Source of the DNA: Terriglobia bacterium
GTDB lineage: Bacteria; Acidobacteriota; Terriglobia; UBA7540
Length of the DNA stretch: 64,000 bases
Direction: 5' to 3'
Assembly: GCA_035712365.1 (NCBI GenBank)
Contig: DASTAW010000041.1
Span: 1-64,000, forward strand
In this document: one piece after another, positions 53,200-62,286 of the stretch
Numbering within the stretch: position 1 is the stretch's first letter
How the letters are laid out: every line of letters begins with the position of its first letter
The notes under the pieces: generated by a model
Told to the model about the DNA's origin: nothing
Database searches by the model: none
Seen by the model: the letters and a program-made list of their open reading frames with translations, nothing else
Program-made: the position numbers and the translations under genes

Positions 53200-55977
53200 C
53201 TATTTGGACTGTGCTGCCAGCTGATTGAGTGTCTGGCCGAGTTTCTTGATTTCGTTGCCGTAACCCGCCCAATCGCCCTGTTTCAACAATTGCAGGGCGT
53301 GCTGGTATTCCTGGTTCGCCTGCCGCGTGAGCGCCCTGAACTGTTCCAGATCGGCCGCCGGGGCAGCTACGGGCGCAGACGTTGCGTTGGTGACGAGTTT
53401 TTCTCCCTCAACCTTGGGCTTCAGTGTGGGAAGCGTCTGGGCCAGTTGGGTGGAGATGCTGGCGCCGAAAATCTGGCTGAGCGCGTCATCGAGCGAGGGA
53501 GACATCACGACCTGGTCGGAGTAAGCCACGATCACACGCTTCAACTGTGGCAGCGCGCCGCCGGATTGCGCCGCCAGGTAAAGCGGCTCGATATACATGA
53601 CGGCGTTGGCGACTGGAATCACCAGCAGGGTACCGCGGATGACGGACGATCCCGCCTGGCCCCACAGCGTGAGCTGCTGGGAAATGGTGGGGTCCTGGTC
53701 GATGCGCGATTCAATCTGCTGCGGGCCGTAAACCAGCTTCTGCTTGGGGAAAGTGAACACGGTGACCTTGCCATAATTCGGAGCGTCACAGCGGGCGGCC
53801 ATCCAGGCAATCATGTTGTTCTTCCGCGCCGGCGTAAACGGCACCATCAGGATGAACTCTTCCTTGTTTCCAACTTCCGGCAACCTCATGATGGTGTAAT
53901 AGGGAGTCATGGGAGCGGCCGGGCCGCGGGCGGCGCTGCGGGCCACCCGCCACAAATCTTCCTTATTAAAGAAGACGCGCGGGTCCGTCATGTGGAAGAG
54001 GGCGAACTTGGCGGCCTGCACGCTGAAAAAAGCTTCCGGGTAGCGGATGTGCGCGCGGAGGTCCTGTGGCATTTCGCTGAGCGGTTGGAACACGCCTGGG
54101 AAAATCCGGGAATAGACCTGAATGAGGGGATCGGTGGGATCGGCGACGTAATATTTCACCTCGCCCGTGTAGGCGCTGATGGTTGCCTTCACCGAATTGC
54201 GGATGTAATTCCCCATCTGGTCGGTCGGGTCAGAATAGGGATAGCGGTCGGAAGTGGTATAGCCGTCGAGCATCCAGTAGAGCGAGCCATCATCCGCCAC
54301 CACCATATACGGGTCAGAATCAAACTGGAGAAAAGGCGTCAGACGCCGGGCGCGATCGAGGATCTGCCGATAGATCATCACGCGGCTGTTGTTCTTGATG
54401 TCGCTCGAAAACAGGATGTTCTTTTGGGCGAATTTCAGCGTAAAAAGCAACCGCCGCCAGATGTTGTTGACGGGAATTCCACCGGTGCCGCTGTAAGTGC
54501 AGTAGACATCGTGGTCGCCCGCCGGATAATCGAACTCCTGCTGGCCGGTATCCACAAAGCAGTAATTGTTCGGCACCTCGCCGTAGTAAATCTCAGGCCG
54601 TTTGATGGTGATGGGAACGGAGGAAATCGGCGGCACGTCCTTGATGAAAAACACCGGCAGGCCGTCGGAAGTGTACTCATTCACCGGGCCCATACAGATG
54701 CCGTAACCGTGCGTGTAAATAATATGCTCATTGATCCAGTTGCGACTGGGCAGACTGGAAGTGGACAGCTCGCGCGGAGAGAGAGAAACCTGGCGGTACA
54801 CGCCGCCGATGTGGTAACGGTCGTTGTCGATATTGACAAAATCGTAGTAGGTGCGGATCTCCTGAAGCTGCCCGAAGGTGGTGAGCAGCGGCTTGTGGTC
54901 CCACAGCCGGACGTTCCGCATGGTAGCTTCATTCTTCATGACGTCGGCCGCCGTCAGGTCGCTCGCGGCGGTAAAGTGGTGCTCCCGGAAGCGATCAAGC
55001 GCGTAGGCCTTGCGCGTAAACTCGATTGCGTTCGCGATAAAGGGCCTTTCCTTGTCCAGCTCATTCGGCGTCACCACAAAATGCTGGACGATGCCGGGAT
55101 AAACGTTGACGCCCACAATCCCCACCAGCACCAGCCCCGCAATGCTATACAAGGCGGGCCGGATGCGCCCGCGAACAGCGCCGTAGGCAAGCGCCAATGC
55201 CGTCACTACGCAGAGCGCCAGCATGAGCTTGAGCACGGGCAGCGTGGCGTGGACGTCTGTGTACGACGCGCCGTAAATAAGGCCGCGCGATGAATAAAGC
55301 AGCCCGTACATGGCCAGCCGCGCCCGATAGGCCAGCAGCAGGAACAGCAGCGTCCCCAGCACCATCAGGTGCGAGCGCGCCCCCGGCGCCACGCTCGGGC
55401 CGCGCGGCGTTACCCATACGCCGCCTTCCAGCAGATAAACCACCGCGGCGCCGAGCAGGCAGAAAATCACGATCACCAGTCCCAGGTGATAGAGGAACCA
55501 GATGTAATCCAGATGGAACAGGTAAAAGCCCAGGTCGATGTGAAAGATCGGATCGGCCTGGTTCATGGGGACCGAGTGCTCGGCCAGCAGGTAGTCCTGC
55601 CAATGGAGCGCCGCCCATTGTCCCACTGCATAACCCACCAGCAGCACGCCCAGCCACACTACCCAGCGGAAGGCTTCGGCAAAGCGATCGAGCCCGGGCA
55701 GTTCGATGGCTCCGTGGAAAACGCGGTAACCGTAACGCGCCGCCACGGCACGGGCAATATAAACGTTGGCGCCCACCAAGACGATGAAAGCGATGCCGCC
55801 CACACCGCTCAGTCCGATCTGGGAAAACAGAATATTTTTATAGATAACGCGGTAACCCTCAGCGCCAAACCAAATCCAGTCCACCAGCAGGTTGACGCCA
55901 TCGGTGAATAATGGGGCGACGACAACGAGAAGAAGGATTCCTGCAACGATGTAGCGTTGAATGCGGTCTTGTTTCAA
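53200..55977 (-). CDS. UPF0182 family membrane protein
   Basis: 925 residues. Seven N-terminal TM helices (about 8-300, including YIVAGILLLVVVAPLF and SGVGGIAFIVLVGANVYIARAV) are followed by a large extracytoplasmic domain with FNIDNDRYHIGGVYRQVSLSPRELSTSSLPSRNWINEHIIYTHGYG, the UPF0182 signature. Its function is unknown although it is conserved in Actinobacteria, Cyanobacteria and Acidobacteria. The C-terminal segment is helical (YSDQVVMSPSLDDALSQIFG and HALQLLKQGDWAGYGNEIKKLGQTLNQLAA). It is transcribed away from the blaI gene. Confidence 0.92.
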   Translation of the reverse strand: MKQDRIQRYIVAGILLLVVVAPLFTDGVNLLVDWIWFGAEGYRVIYKNILFSQIGLSGVGGIAFIVLVGANVYIARAVAARYGYRVFHGAIELPGLDRFAEAFRWVVWLGVLLVGYAVGQWAALHWQDYLLAEHSVPMNQADPIFHIDLGFYLFHLDYIWFLYHLGLVIVIFCLLGAAVVYLLEGGVWVTPRGPSVAPGARSHLMVLGTLLFLLLAYRARLAMYGLLYSSRGLIYGASYTDVHATLPVLKLMLALCVVTALALAYGAVRGRIRPALYSIAGLVLVGIVGVNVYPGIVQHFVVTPNELDKERPFIANAIEFTRKAYALDRFREHHFTAASDLTAADVMKNEATMRNVRLWDHKPLLTTFGQLQEIRTYYDFVNIDNDRYHIGGVYRQVSLSPRELSTSSLPSRNWINEHIIYTHGYGICMGPVNEYTSDGLPVFFIKDVPPISSVPITIKRPEIYYGEVPNNYCFVDTGQQEFDYPAGDHDVYCTYSGTGGIPVNNIWRRLLFTLKFAQKNILFSSDIKNNSRVMIYRQILDRARRLTPFLQFDSDPYMVVADDGSLYWMLDGYTTSDRYPYSDPTDQMGNYIRNSVKATISAYTGEVKYYVADPTDPLIQVYSRIFPGVFQPLSEMPQDLRAHIRYPEAFFSVQAAKFALFHMTDPRVFFNKEDLWRVARSAARGPAAPMTPYYTIMRLPEVGNKEEFILMVPFTPARKNNMIAWMAARCDAPNYGKVTVFTFPKQKLVYGPQQIESRIDQDPTISQQLTLWGQAGSSVIRGTLLVIPVANAVMYIEPLYLAAQSGGALPQLKRVIVAYSDQVVMSPSLDDALSQIFGASISTQLAQTLPTLKPKVEGEKLVTNATSAPVAAPAADLEQFRALTRQANQEYQHALQLLKQGDWAGYGNEIKKLGQTLNQLAAQSK

Positions 55978-56105
55978 GCGATTTCTCCGCCGATATCTTC
56001 ACACACGAGGGGCCTTGTGTCAAAAAGCTTGCCACGGGTCGGGGTGACGTCTTAAGGCTGAACACCCAAACCTCGGTGGGCGGAGGTTTGCAAATCAAAA
56101 ACTTC

Positions 56106-56135
56106 TTGACAATACTAATTTATTAGTACTACTGT
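56106..56135 (+). promoter_or_regulatory. blaI promoter with overlapping BlaI-type operator
   Basis: TTGACA (56106-56111) is followed, from 56113 to 56128, by TACTAATT-TATTAGTA, an inverted repeat with 7 of 8 pairs. A weak -10 (TACTGT, 56130-56135) follows after an 18-nt spacer. The repeat fills the promoter spacer, the usual location of BlaI/MecI operators. The predicted start coincides with the ATG, so the mRNA may be leaderless. Confidence 0.65.
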
Positions 56136-56141
56136 TTGCGT

Positions 56142-56519
56142 ATGAGAACACCCAGCCGCACCCTTACCGGGCAGGAACTGGAAATTATGAAGGTGGTCTG
56201 GGAACTCCGCCACGCGACTGTTCGTGACGTTTATGAAAAGCTGCGCGAACAGCGTCCCATCGCCTACACCACCGTCATGACCATGATGAATATTCTGGAG
56301 CAGAAGGGCTTCCTGACGAAGCGCCCCGCGGAAGGCCGCGCTTACATTTACCAGTCGGCGCGCCCACGCAAGCAGGTGATCCGCAGCATGGTGCGCGAAT
56401 TTGTGGATCGGGTCTTCAACGGCTCCGCCGAGCCGCTGATGGTGCAACTTGTGGAGGACCGCCACCTCTCGCGCGAAGAGGTCGAAAAGATCGTCCGAGC
56501 CATCGAGGAGGGCCGGTGA
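56142..56519 (+). CDS. blaI: BlaI/MecI family transcriptional repressor
   Basis: 125 residues from the ATG at 56142 (a TTG lies six bases upstream). The winged-helix domain is clear: LTGQELEIMKVVWELRHATVRDVYEKLREQRPIAYTTVMTMMNILEQKGFLTKRPAEGRAYIYQSA. A C-terminal dimerisation helix follows. It should repress its own operon through the operator in its promoter and be released when the M56 partner is activated. Its stop overlaps the next start by 4 nt (GTGA). Confidence 0.93.
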   Translation: MRTPSRTLTGQELEIMKVVWELRHATVRDVYEKLREQRPIAYTTVMTMMNILEQKGFLTKRPAEGRAYIYQSARPRKQVIRSMVREFVDRVFNGSAEPLMVQLVEDRHLSREEVEKIVRAIEEGR

Positions 56520-59110
56520 GCTATCAACCCTTGTGGCTTAGGGACCTTGCGGCATACAGCATTCAGGCGGCCATGCTCGTTGGAGTGGGGGCCGTCATGG
56601 CCAGCCTGCTGCGGCTTCGCGTGCCCCAGGTGCGCCTCGCCTACTGGCAGGCGCTGCTGGCTGCGTGCGTCTTTTTGCCTTTGCTCCAACCGTGGCGGCC
56701 GGAAATTCTGGAATCATCTGGAACAGCATTGAGCGACGTGACATTCGCTGCACCTGCCGCCGCCGCGCCATTGGGCCCGTCACTTGCGGAAGTTGTCCTC
56801 TGGCTGATCTGCATCGGCATTGTCGTCCGATTGGTGTGGATGGCGCTCGGGTTCGGGCGGTTGTGGCTTTACCGCCGGCACGCCGAGCGAATGCGGCAGA
56901 CGCCCGAATCGGTTGGGGAAGCACAGCGTCTTGTGCCCGTTTCTCCGGCTTTCTTTCTTTCCCGGCAGATTCCGACGCCAGCAACGTTCGGGTTCTTTCG
57001 GCCGGCGGTCCTCTTCCCCGCCCGCTTTCTGCAGATGGAACCTGCTATGCAGAAGGCCGTAGCCCTGCACGAACTGCTGCACGTGGAGCGGCGCGACTGG
57101 TTGTGGAACATGCTTGAAGAAATAGTCCTCACGCTGCTCTGGTTTCACCTGCCGCTGTGGTGGGTGGTGCGCAGCGCTCGCCTCAGCCGCGAACAGGTGG
57201 TGGATGCGGAAGCCGTCCGGCGAAGCCACGAGCGGCGGTCTTATCTGAAAGCGTTGCTCGAGATGGCGGGACAGAAATGGCTGGCCGAAAGCCTGCCCGC
57301 TCCCCTGTTTCTGCGCGAAAACCAACTCGCCGAACGCGTGGCGCTGATGATGAAGGAGGTACACATGTCTCGCACAAGATTGATGGTCTCGATCTTGACG
57401 GCCGCGGCAACCCTGCTGATGGCAGGAGTGACAATGGTGTGGGCGTTTCCTCTTAAAACGTCGGCTCCGCAAGCGGAGTCGCCCGCTACGGCATCCCAAC
57501 CAGCCGAGAATGGCGACGGGACCAATCAGTATCAAGGCAAGGACTACAAATTTTTCGGCAAGGTCTACAAGGTTGGGGGCGACGTGGAAGCGCCCGTGCC
57601 AATTTACAAGCCGGAACCCCCTTACACGCCTGAGGCAAAGAAAGCGCACCTCAGCGGCCCGGTAGTTCTGTGGGCGATCATCGATACGAAGGGCGAAGTC
57701 GCCGAGACGAAGGAACAGTCAAAACCTCTAGGGCGCGGCTTGGATGAAAACGCCCTCAAGACGGTTCGCACCTGGAAATTCAAACCTGCAATGCGCCATG
57801 GCGTTCCCGTACCGGCCAAGGTGATGGTCGAGGTCTATTTCAGATACTTCAATGGCGACAAGCCGGATGCTGGCTCCCAGAAAGCTGATCCCGCATCTGA
57901 TCCACCGGCCCAGGGCAATAAGAGCGCCTCCACGAACACAGAGAGCAACTACAAGGTTGATGTCAACCAGGACGAAATCCTGCGCCAGATCGATGAGGCC
58001 ATGAAGCACGCCCAGATGGTGCAGGACTCAGGAGTGAAAATTGATCAGGCAAAGATTCAGGAACAGATCGACCAGGCCATGAAGCAACTAAAGCTGGCGG
58101 AAGCCGCGGCTCCCAAGATCGACGAGGCGAAGGTTAAGGAGCAGATCGACCAGGCCATGAAACAGATCCAAATGTCGCAGGACCTCGCTCCAAAGATCGA
58201 TCAGGAAAAGCTTCAGGAACAAATTAACCAGGCCATGAAGCAGATCGAGAAAATGAACTCACCCGAAATGCGCCAGCACATGCAGGAGCAGATGGAGCAA
58301 CTCAATAAAATGAACACGCCCGAGATGCGTCGGCAGATAGAAGAGGCCACGAAGCGCGTGCAGCAGCTCAACACACCAGAAATGCGCCAACACCTGCAGG
58401 AGCAAATGGACCAGCTCAAGAAAATGAATACTCCGGAAATGAGGCAACGGCTCAAGCAGGCCATGGAGCAAGCGATGATGGCCCAGGAATCTGCGCAGAA
58501 AATGAACAAGGATGAAATCGAGCGCCAGCTCGAACAGGCCAAGAAGGAAGCTCAGGACGCCAGAGAAGAAGCTCAAAAGGCGCGGCAACGCGCGATGAAG
58601 GACGCTCAAGCCGCCAGGGAGGAAGCTCAAAAGGCAAGGCAGAAAGCAATGGAGGCCCGGCGGGAAGCCGAGGAGCAACGAAAAGCAGCCAAGCCAAGAC
58701 CGTCTGCGGAACCCAAGCCAGTTCCTGCTCCGCCGAAAGAAGCTGCGCCTGCGCCGCCTGCGCCTCCCGCCTCGCCAGCAACTCCCGCTCCGCCGGCGCC
58801 CCCAAAGACGCCTGAATCAGCCGGTATCGTCCGTGGGGTGCCAGGCGGGGTGGTGGGCGGCGTACCGGGCGGGATCGTCGGCGGAGTGCCAGGTGGAGTG
58901 GTGGGTGGCGTGCCGGGCGGCAAGGTCACCGGCGTTCAGGGAGATATAGTGAAAGGCGTTGATGGGGGACTTGCCATCGGCGTGCCCGGGGGGATCTCCG
59001 GCAGCGTAATCACCGCCCCCAAACCGCCCGTCCCGCCTTCAACATCACCCAAAGAAGAGGCGCCGTCTCCACCTGCATCACCAGCCCCATCTTCCTCGCC
59101 TCCGAATTGA
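56516..59110 (+). CDS. M56 (BlaR1-like) metallopeptidase with TonB domain and long helical tail
   Basis: 864 residues, GTG start overlapping blaI. Four TM helices surround the zinc protease (about 10-300): HELLHVERRDW (185-195) is the HExxH motif and DAEAV holds the third ligand. After the last TM (LMVSILTAAATLLMAGVTMVWAF) come a TonB C-terminal-type domain (361-444, KPEPPYTPEAKKAHLSGPVVLWAIID), a long helical region (484-722) with QEQIDQAMKQ and NTPEMRQHLQEQMDQL repeats, a Pro/Ala segment, a VPGGVVGG repeat (774-825) and a Pro/Ser tail. The sensor likely cleaves BlaI or a partner in response to envelope stress. The size is far above the usual 400-600 residues. Confidence 0.88.
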   Translation: MSYQPLWLRDLAAYSIQAAMLVGVGAVMASLLRLRVPQVRLAYWQALLAACVFLPLLQPWRPEILESSGTALSDVTFAAPAAAAPLGPSLAEVVLWLICIGIVVRLVWMALGFGRLWLYRRHAERMRQTPESVGEAQRLVPVSPAFFLSRQIPTPATFGFFRPAVLFPARFLQMEPAMQKAVALHELLHVERRDWLWNMLEEIVLTLLWFHLPLWWVVRSARLSREQVVDAEAVRRSHERRSYLKALLEMAGQKWLAESLPAPLFLRENQLAERVALMMKEVHMSRTRLMVSILTAAATLLMAGVTMVWAFPLKTSAPQAESPATASQPAENGDGTNQYQGKDYKFFGKVYKVGGDVEAPVPIYKPEPPYTPEAKKAHLSGPVVLWAIIDTKGEVAETKEQSKPLGRGLDENALKTVRTWKFKPAMRHGVPVPAKVMVEVYFRYFNGDKPDAGSQKADPASDPPAQGNKSASTNTESNYKVDVNQDEILRQIDEAMKHAQMVQDSGVKIDQAKIQEQIDQAMKQLKLAEAAAPKIDEAKVKEQIDQAMKQIQMSQDLAPKIDQEKLQEQINQAMKQIEKMNSPEMRQHMQEQMEQLNKMNTPEMRRQIEEATKRVQQLNTPEMRQHLQEQMDQLKKMNTPEMRQRLKQAMEQAMMAQESAQKMNKDEIERQLEQAKKEAQDAREEAQKARQRAMKDAQAAREEAQKARQKAMEARREAEEQRKAAKPRPSAEPKPVPAPPKEAAPAPPAPPASPATPAPPAPPKTPESAGIVRGVPGGVVGGVPGGIVGGVPGGVVGGVPGGKVTGVQGDIVKGVDGGLAIGVPGGISGSVITAPKPPVPPSTSPKEEAPSPPASPAPSSSPPN

Positions 59111-59135
59111 TCCTTTTCAACAGCGTGAGACAGCA

Positions 59136-59543
59136 TCAACCCGATTTGCGCGGATACCGGGCCTCAACCGTGGTGTGCATGCCACCGCGTGTGGTGAACT
59201 CTCCTCGAACAACCGCCCACCTGGGCCGGCACGCCTGGGCAACATCATCCAGGATGCGATTCACTGCATTCTCGTAGAAAATACCCAAGTTGCGGTAGGC
59301 GAGGATGTAGTATTTGAGCGATTTGAGTTCAGCGCAGAGTTTGTCGGGCAGGTAACGGATGGTGATTGTGCCAAAATCGGGCAGATGCGTGCGCGGACAG
59401 ATCGAAGTATATTCTGGGATTGTGATGGTGATTTCATACCCTCGATAATTGTTCTCCCATGTCTCAATCTCCGGCATATCTGCGCGAACGCCTGAAGCGG
59501 CGTGTTCTGGCCTATACTCCCGCGTGGTCTTCTTTTTGGGCAT
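59136..59543 (-). CDS. queF: NADPH-dependent 7-cyano-7-deazaguanine reductase
   Basis: Reduces preQ0 to preQ1 in queuosine synthesis. The motif YTSICPRTHLPDFGTI contains the nucleophile Cys49 and Asp56, and ELKSLKYYILAYRNLGIFYENAVNRILDDV is the NADPH-binding QueF motif. At 135 residues it is the short, type I form. A ribosome binding site AGGAG precedes the ATG. It is convergent with the M56 gene. No preQ1 riboswitch was seen upstream. Confidence 0.95.
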   Translation of the reverse strand: MPKKKTTREYRPEHAASGVRADMPEIETWENNYRGYEITITIPEYTSICPRTHLPDFGTITIRYLPDKLCAELKSLKYYILAYRNLGIFYENAVNRILDDVAQACRPRWAVVRGEFTTRGGMHTTVEARYPRKSG

Positions 59544-59736
59544 CTGAAGCGTCTCCTGTCGAAAATACTGCGGTTAAGCCATTAGCTTACTACACGATGA
59601 GGCGTTGCGGCGCACAGGGTTGCGAAGGCCAGGAATTTCAGGGTAGCTCTGCTGTCGCTTGAACGGTTAAGCCGCTCAGCTTTCAGGAACCTTGAAGCAG
59701 GTAAGCCTTTAGATACGTGTCCGTTACAAATCCACA
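59544..59736. other. Intergenic between divergent queF and dnaK
   Basis: Contains the queF leader. No gene seen. Confidence 0.4.
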
Positions 59737-59765
59737 TTGACAATGGCACACTAAGACTTTATTAT
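59737..59765 (+). promoter_or_regulatory. dnaK promoter with hsp20-like spacer sequence
   Basis: TTGACA (59737-59742), a 17-nt spacer with ACACTAAG, and TATTAT (59760-59765). 25 of its 29 positions are identical to the hsp20 promoter at 49458-49486. A leader of about 100 nt follows, with CTCTA-TG-TAGAG at 59801-59812. Confidence 0.85.
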
Positions 59766-59824
59766 ATGGTGAAACTAAATTACGGACTCTGCATCTAAGG
59801 CTCTATGTAGAGATATAGGTGGGG

Positions 59825-59854
59825 CTTTTGAAGGACTTAGCCAGGCCTTTCAAG
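59825..59854. promoter_or_regulatory. Inverted repeat before dnaK, possible HspR site
   Basis: CTTTTGAAGG (59825-59834) and CCTTTCAAG (59846-59854) are imperfect inverted repeats with TTGAA/TTCAA-type half-sites. They recall HAIR elements bound by HspR, though the sequence and spacing differ from the Streptomyces consensus. Confidence 0.35.
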
Positions 59855-59876
59855 TTCCTCAACGGAGGCATTAGCG

Positions 59877-61826
59877 ATGGCAAAGATAATAGGCATTGAT
59901 CTAGGCACGACCAACTCGGTCGTCGCGGTGATGGAGGGTGGTGAGCCCAAGGTCATCACGAATCCGGAAGGTGGCCGCACGACACCGTCGGTGGTGGCGT
60001 TTACCAAGAGCGGCGAGCGACTGGTGGGCCAGGTGGCCAAACGCCAGGCAATCACGAACCCGGAAAACACCGTCTATTCGATCAAACGATTTATGGGGCG
60101 CCGTTACAACGAGATCCAGAATGAGATCAAGACGGTTCCCTACAAAGTGGTTGCGGCCACCAACGGCGACTGCCGTGTGGTGGCGCAGGGCAAAGAGTAT
60201 TCTCCGCCGGAAATTTCGGCGATGATCCTGCAAAAAATGCGGGATGCGGCGGAACAGTATCTGGGGGAAAGCGTCACCCAGGCGGTGGTGACAGTCCCGG
60301 CGTATTTCAATGACAGCCAGCGGCAGGCCACCAAAGACGCGGGCAAGATTGCCGGCCTTGACGTGCTGCGGATTGTAAACGAGCCGACGGCGGCTGCGCT
60401 GGCATACGGCCTGGACAAAAAGAAGGACGAGACCATCGCGGTTTACGACTTTGGCGGCGGAACATTTGACATCTCGATCCTCGAGGTCGGCGAAGGCGTG
60501 GTTGAGGTGAAATCGACCAACGGCGACACCCATCTGGGCGGCGACGACATTGACAAGCGTGTGATTGACTGGATTGTGGAGGAGTTCCGCAAAGACCAGG
60601 GAATCGATCTCTCGAAGGACCGCATGGCGCTGCAAAGGCTAAAGGAAGCGGCTGAAAAGGCCAAGATGGAGCTGTCCACGGTGCTGGAGACGGAAATCAA
60701 TCTGCCGTTTATCACCGCGGACGCTTCCGGACCCAAACACCTGAGCCTAAAGCTTACACGGGCGCGCTTTGAACAAATGTGCGAAGACATTTTCCAGCGT
60801 TCGGTGGGCCCAGTGAAGGAGGCCCTGAAGGATGCCGGTGTTGAGCCAAGCAAGATCGATGAAGTGGTGCTGGTGGGCGGGTCGACGCGTATCCCCCGTG
60901 TCCAGAAGATCGTGAAGGACCTGTTCGATGGAAAAGAGCCCCATAAGGGCGTCAATCCGGACGAAGTTGTGGCCATCGGCGCTGCCGTGCAGGCCGGCGT
61001 GCTGGGCGGCGAGGTGAAAGACCTGTTGCTGCTCGACGTGACTCCTCTGACGCTGGGCCTTGAAACTCTGGGCGGAGTGATGACTCCACTGATTCAACGC
61101 AATACGACGATTCCGACACGGAAGACCGAGACGTTCTCGACAGCGGCGGACAACCAGCCATCGGTTGAAATCCACGTGCTCCAGGGTGAGCGCCCCAGCG
61201 CCAAAGACAACCGGACGCTTGGCAAGTTCCAGTTGGTTGGAATTCCCCCTGCGCAGCGTGGCATTCCGCAGATTGAAGTAACATTCGACATCGACGCTAA
61301 CGGAATTCTGAACGTATCTGCGAAAGACACCGGCACTGGTCGCGAGCAGAAGATCACCATCACCTCTTCCAGCGGCCTTTCCAAGGACGAGGTGGAGCGA
61401 ATGAAGCAGGAAGCGGACCTCCACGCCGATGAAGATCGCCGCTACAAAGACGAAGTGGAGGTGAAAAACCGGGCCGATTCGCTCGTTTACTCCGTGGAGA
61501 AAACACTGAAGGACAACCGCGACAAGATTTCAGAAGCGGATGCCAGGAACATCGAGGCGGCGGTTGACGACGCCAAGAAGTCCATTCAGGAAGGCAAGCT
61601 GGAAGCCATCAATGCGGCCGTAGAACGGCTGACCCAGGCATCTCACAAGCTGGCCGAGGCCATGTACAAGCAGCAGGCTGGCACGTCTGCTCCGCCCCCG
61701 CCGGGAGGTGAAGCCGGTTCAGGGCAGGCCAGCGCGGCCGGCGGAACCAGTGAAGACAAGTCCAGAGACGGAGGTGAAGTGATCGACGCTGAAGTTGTGG
61801 AGGGAGAAGACAAGAACAAGAAGTAA
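59877..61826 (+). CDS. dnaK: Chaperone DnaK (Hsp70)
   Basis: ATP-driven chaperone. It starts [22 protein letters not shown] and has the Hsp70 signatures [16 protein letters not shown] and [16 protein letters not shown]. The nucleotide-binding domain is about 1-385, the linker DLLLLDV near 387, the substrate-binding domain about 393-505, and a helical lid and Gly/Ala-rich tail follow. The length of 649 residues is normal. It heads dnaK-(74-aa gene)-dnaJ-hspR; no grpE is in the cluster. The ATG is preceded by GGAGG 9 nt away. Confidence 0.98.
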   Translation: MAKIIGIDLGTTNSVVAVMEGGEPKVITNPEGGRTTPSVVAFTKSGERLVGQVAKRQAITNPENTVYSIKRFMGRRYNEIQNEIKTVPYKVVAATNGDCRVVAQGKEYSPPEISAMILQKMRDAAEQYLGESVTQAVVTVPAYFNDSQRQATKDAGKIAGLDVLRIVNEPTAAALAYGLDKKKDETIAVYDFGGGTFDISILEVGEGVVEVKSTNGDTHLGGDDIDKRVIDWIVEEFRKDQGIDLSKDRMALQRLKEAAEKAKMELSTVLETEINLPFITADASGPKHLSLKLTRARFEQMCEDIFQRSVGPVKEALKDAGVEPSKIDEVVLVGGSTRIPRVQKIVKDLFDGKEPHKGVNPDEVVAIGAAVQAGVLGGEVKDLLLLDVTPLTLGLETLGGVMTPLIQRNTTIPTRKTETFSTAADNQPSVEIHVLQGERPSAKDNRTLGKFQLVGIPPAQRGIPQIEVTFDIDANGILNVSAKDTGTGREQKITITSSSGLSKDEVERMKQEADLHADEDRRYKDEVEVKNRADSLVYSVEKTLKDNRDKISEADARNIEAAVDDAKKSIQEGKLEAINAAVERLTQASHKLAEAMYKQQAGTSAPPPPGGEAGSGQASAAGGTSEDKSRDGGEVIDAEVVEGEDKNKK

Positions 61827-61889
61827 TCACGATATCAAATGCCGCATCTAAGCAAGTAAGGGCGATCAGGGGCGGAAAGGGGCGATCCA

Positions 61890-62114
61890 ATGGAACAACA
61901 AGTACAACAACAGCAGGAACAGGCTGTGGGACACCGGGCCCAGGTGGACATCGAGTGCCCAACTTGCCATGCCAGGCATTTCATGGAGGTCCAGATCGAT
62001 AGCCCGATGCTCAATTCCCGCGCGGCGGAAGAAATCCGGCGACAGTTGCAAGCCTGGATTGCCTCCCGCTGCCCCGACCATTTGGGGCCCATACTCAAGA
62101 CGAGCATGAATTGA
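61890..62114 (+). CDS. Small Cys-containing protein between dnaK and dnaJ
   Basis: 74 residues. After a Gln-rich start (MEQQVQQQQEQ) it has IECPTCHARHFMEVQ, a CxxC motif, and ASRCPDHLG with another Cys and His at the end. The two Cys pairs/His could bind zinc as a ribbon. It occupies the place that grpE has in other dnaK operons, but has no similarity to GrpE. Its start is 63 nt after dnaK. Function unknown. Confidence 0.6.
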   Translation: MEQQVQQQQEQAVGHRAQVDIECPTCHARHFMEVQIDSPMLNSRAAEEIRRQLQAWIASRCPDHLGPILKTSMN

Positions 62115-62286
62115 TGCGGGTATTTCCGGCTGAGGCGTGGCTGGAGCGCAGGACAGACTACCGGTCCAACTCCAGCCTCTGAGCCAGTCCATTTGGCCCC
62201 TGATTTTTCATCAAATTTCCTTCCACAGAAAAGCTACTGCCGCAGTCATCAGCGTGGCGGGGCAGCCTTACCAGAGGGGAATAAGC

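Noticed and set aside
53113-55293. 726-codon plus-strand open frame opposite the UPF0182 gene
   Set aside because: Antisense shadow; Arg/His/Gly-rich composition typical of such frames.
58840-58990. VPGG repeat as a CRISPR-like or transposon repeat
   Set aside because: It is in frame within the M56 gene and encodes a protein repeat; there are no spacers.
59544-59640. preQ1 riboswitch upstream of queF
   Set aside because: No H-type pseudoknot or A-rich tail pattern of preQ1-I was recognised.
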